64,000 nucleotides of DNA, from positions 9,527,749-9,591,748 of the forward strand of contig OU744720.1 in NCBI GenBank assembly GCA_916613615.1, written 5' to 3'. The translations under genes and the position numbers were made by a program. Positions 60,580 to 64,000 of this stretch are shown one piece after another (the first letter of the stretch is position 1; each line of letters opens with the position of its first letter). This DNA is from Steromphala cineraria (Eukaryota; Mollusca; Gastropoda; Trochida; Trochidae). The notes under the pieces are model-generated. The model was not told where the DNA came from. It saw nothing but the letters and a program-made list of their open reading frames with translations, and ran no database searches.

Positions 60580-63500
60580 GTAACCATTAACATTCGAGTA
60601 GAGGGTTAAAATGTCAGTTCAATGATTTTATATTTGATACATATGCCATAAATCCATTATTCCAAAATTAAATAATTCAATAATACCTTTACATTGTTTA
60701 ATTCGTGGGACAAACAAGGGAGATAGTTTAAATCAATATGATGATTGAAGTTATATGATGATTGAAGTCATTGCAAAGTTAAAGAGAAATGTTCCATAGT
60801 GTTATTTATCTGAACAAAGAACAAAACTGTGAGGAGCAATCTGACATCGAGTATATTTCTAGAAAATACAAACATATTTTCTTTTATAAAGAAGTTGCAT
60901 AATGCATAATGCATAAATTGGGTAAATGCAATTTATAGCATATTAAGATGTTTTATTAATTATAAGTGGAAGATTCATAAATAAAATGAACTATATCATA
61001 CATTCATTGCATGTAAAATGGTCAAGACAACATCCCGGTCACTGGCACAAATATCCTGTAGAATAACATTATTTAGTATTTGTTGAAAATGATAATTTGT
61101 CATGAGGGTTCGAACCGGTTATAACATATCTAAATACTCTGCAAAGTTAGATTAATCAAGGAAGTACAACAAATTATTGAAGCGGTATGAGAGAAATATA
61201 TACTTCAGATTCAAGCAAAGGCTACAATGAAGTCAAAGAAGTTGTTCATATAGTGGACATGAGACTATTAATGTTATAAAACAAAGTAAACAACAGTGTT
61301 TATCTACGACACGTATTATTTGGATCTGATGCAGTAGTTAATTAAAGTCATTGACTCTGAGACTTAGCATTAATCACCGCTTTAAACTAAATATTTCAGA
61401 CTTGACATCTAAAGTCAATTCGCTGTTGCCTTGTAACATGTCCACTTAATGTGCATATTCTCACATGTTGCGGTATATGTGAATAGATTTGGATGAACAC
61501 ACGAAGCAATCCTTACACTTAACATCTCATCTAACTGAACCTTGTATAGTCCTGATTCCGTTCATGTTATTTTACCAAGTATTTCGATAAGGACATGACA
61601 ATGTAACCATGTGTAAATGTCCTGTTCTAAACATGAATCAATAATTAGCCTTCGTATCATGCTTGAAAGAAATGATCTTTAGTTTAACATGTACATTGTA
61701 ATGAGAATACATTGGAAGCACATTCCAGGATTCAATTTCCTGAACATGCTCGGTATTTGGTAAAAATGCTGCACCTTAGATCTCTGCTTATCAGCATTGG
61801 CGTGTCTCAAAATATTCTGTAGTACTTTAACATCGAATTATCAAATCACTTTAGAGACATATTGGCGTGCTGAACAAAACAACGTTCATTAGGTTTGTAC
61901 TGTGAAGTGAAGTCATTAACAAAACACACAAACTAAGCAAATCTAATTAACTAAGGAATTCCAGTCTTCAAAGAGTTTACTGCTAGCATTTGCTCATGTA
62001 TATATGCATTCCACCACAAACTAAATACGTGGGAAATATCTTTTATCGGTCATTGATTAATCTATTGATATTCCTCATAGTGCAGTATATTATTGCACAG
62101 TGAAACGATAACAAAGTCTCAAATAGAAGGTTAAACGTTATCTTCACATTTCAATATGACATGATAAATCAAATAGGGATGTTATCTATGTGAAAAAAAC
62201 GAATGATCAGACATAATGCATACTAGGCCTTTGTAATATTAGTCACTGTCCAAAAAATATAACTAAGACATGGTTCATATTACTCACTTTCCAACATTAT
62301 TTTTATTTGAATGTGTAAATGCATATGGAACAAAGATATTAAAGAAATTATTTTGAAATAATCCACATTAACATGCATTATTGCTTACATAATGACAATA
62401 AAAACATTGGAAGGTAAGCTATGGAAAGGGAACAAGAGTTACACATGGTGAAAGATAAAATCGTTTATATATATTTTGATGTGCTGGTATTGTAAAAGAT
62501 CATGGGCATTTCAGGCAGATCTAGGAGGTGCAACTATAAAAACGATAAGATTATCAGTAAAAGTGATGAGTCATTTTTGAAAAAAAGGATTTTATTATTA
62601 TCACCCACCACAAAGTGGACGAGGGATATAAGTTTCAACACCGTGCATCCGCAGGGTGTGTAGAACATGGTTGAACTATCAGAAATGCAACGATATCAAC
62701 GAAACAAATCAGTTTCAAAAGTTCCAATAATTTGCCTAGAGTGCTCAAACTGTATTTCTCCAGTATATATCAATACTTAAACAAAAACAAACGGATTACA
62801 GAAAAAGGGCGCATAACATGACAGTTAATATTTATATAAATGTGATTTATCTTTATTGGTGATAACATCATACTTTCCAATAACTGTAAACTAATATTTA
62901 CATCATAACGCAGCAATAAGGGTAAAGGCTAGTGGTAGAGCCAATGAGGTCTAATCATTTGCTTGCACGTGATTATACTCCCTGTAAATATCAATCCTGA
63001 TTATCATAGAGTCGCCATGGACGTCTAGGGGCGCTTATTATCATCAGTAGTCCCTAGTGGTGCATTGCAAGTATTTGGAAATGGTATTTCCCATTCTGTT
63101 CCTGACGCAGTAATTGATTCATTCATAACAAGAAAACGTGGTGTTGTTTATGGATTGTTATGTGGCATAATACTTATCCCCCATTTAAGACACATTTGTA
63201 GATTGTCATGAAATCATAATTCTTTTCCTTTCACAACTTACACGTGGCATAGGTGGTTTAAAGTGGTTCGCTTATCTACCTGTAAAAATACCTTTCTTGT
63301 TATAATAAAGTGGAAATCACGACAGGCTAGATTGGTAGTTGTCGGACAAGTAGATATCTCTTACCAAATTTTCTCCTTGAGGGCGGAAAAACATTTTCTA
63401 GCATTTCCGGGAGTTAAAACTAGGTTTCTAGTAAATCCACAACACAGCACCAGATTACCAAGTAGTCCCTTGACCAGATACCACCCACCTCGGACATAAC

Positions 63501-64000
63501 GCTCATATGATAAGTCTCCGCTTGTGCTACCCTCCTCTCAGAACAAAATCGTTTTGTAACCGTTCTTTTGAAGGTGCGGGACCTATATCTTGAACAGTCT
63601 TGACTTGTCTTGAACTGATCTGAACAAACATTGTCCGCTTTCAAATGTTTTTATATAGTTGACGCGTCAGAACCTCTTTAAATCATCTCAGACATTTGAG
63701 CTTAAAAGCAGCATATTCTGGATACTAGCGCGTTACAAATGTTAGTTTGTATGTATGCTTCTACAAGTATAACCTAAAGTAACTGATAATCGCGGTTTTA
63801 ATTGTCCTACTGAGCTATAAGTGCAAACATGTCAGTCAGGATATCTTATAGATATGGTAAATTGACTTGGAATTGGAATTGAATAGTAATCTTTTTTTTA
63901 ATTTCATGCTTTGTTATTTGTTTACATGTGACAATCGAGTATATCATTTTAACCGTGATAACCAGTAAGGAAGTGAAGTTTATGTTCATATCAATTCGTC
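60580..64000. other. No recognisable gene
   Basis: AT-rich, becoming slightly less so after 63250. A short hairpin-bearing phrase at about 62600-62630 (CCCACCACAAAGTGGACGAG) resembles the ends of mollusc repeats, but its boundaries cannot be set. Overlapping frames at 63263-63499 and 63420-63644 have no domain. Confidence 0.45.

Overview
The window looks like AT-rich, non-coding metazoan DNA, most likely from a marine mollusc, probably a bivalve. It has no operons, no bacterial gene density and no long open frames. Its repeat content is invertebrate: tRNA-headed SINEs, CR1/L2-type LINE remnants, short TIR elements, and a composite element with GGAC/GGACAGAC microsatellite and a CCCCCGC hairpin that I associate with mollusc genomes. 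The organism call is inference. No complete host gene is recognised, and nothing here is a convincing novel enzymatic or defence system. The window is probably intergenic or deep intronic.

The strongest content is structural. Two homologous blocks lie head to tail: copy A (about 12830-24412) and copy B (about 24612-32310). They are an old, diverged tandem segmental duplication. Copy A was later modified by a second, much younger tandem duplication (13903-15142 and 15143-16344), by a TTAA-flanked MITE that itself received a 1.2 kb composite element, by a SINE, and by a 1.3 kb terminal-inverted-repeat transposon with a perfect 9-bp target duplication. That transposon was in turn hit by a LINE 3' fragment with its own 9-bp target duplication. 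Copy B keeps near-empty sites for several of these, so the order of events can be read directly. A poly(A)-tailed retroposed sequence with target duplications sits at the A/B junction.

Region by region: 1-5200 holds low-confidence minus-strand open frames, a CRE-like TGACGTCA cluster and a 160-bp foldback. 5260-5830 is a TATG microsatellite/minisatellite. 6050-12120 is mostly featureless, with one candidate minus-strand exon. 12121-32310 is the MITE and the duplicated blocks. 35260-36350 holds a dispersed repeat and a second CRE cluster. 39631-39808 is a pogo-like MITE. 43551-45845 is an almost perfect triplication of a ~761-bp unit whose length differs only in a G run (16, 19, 24). 53050-54482 is a decayed plus-strand LINE. 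58390-60571 holds a minus-strand SINE, a 5'-truncated frameshifted LINE with a reverse transcriptase domain, and a tRNA-like head directly upstream of it. The remaining stretches show nothing I can support.
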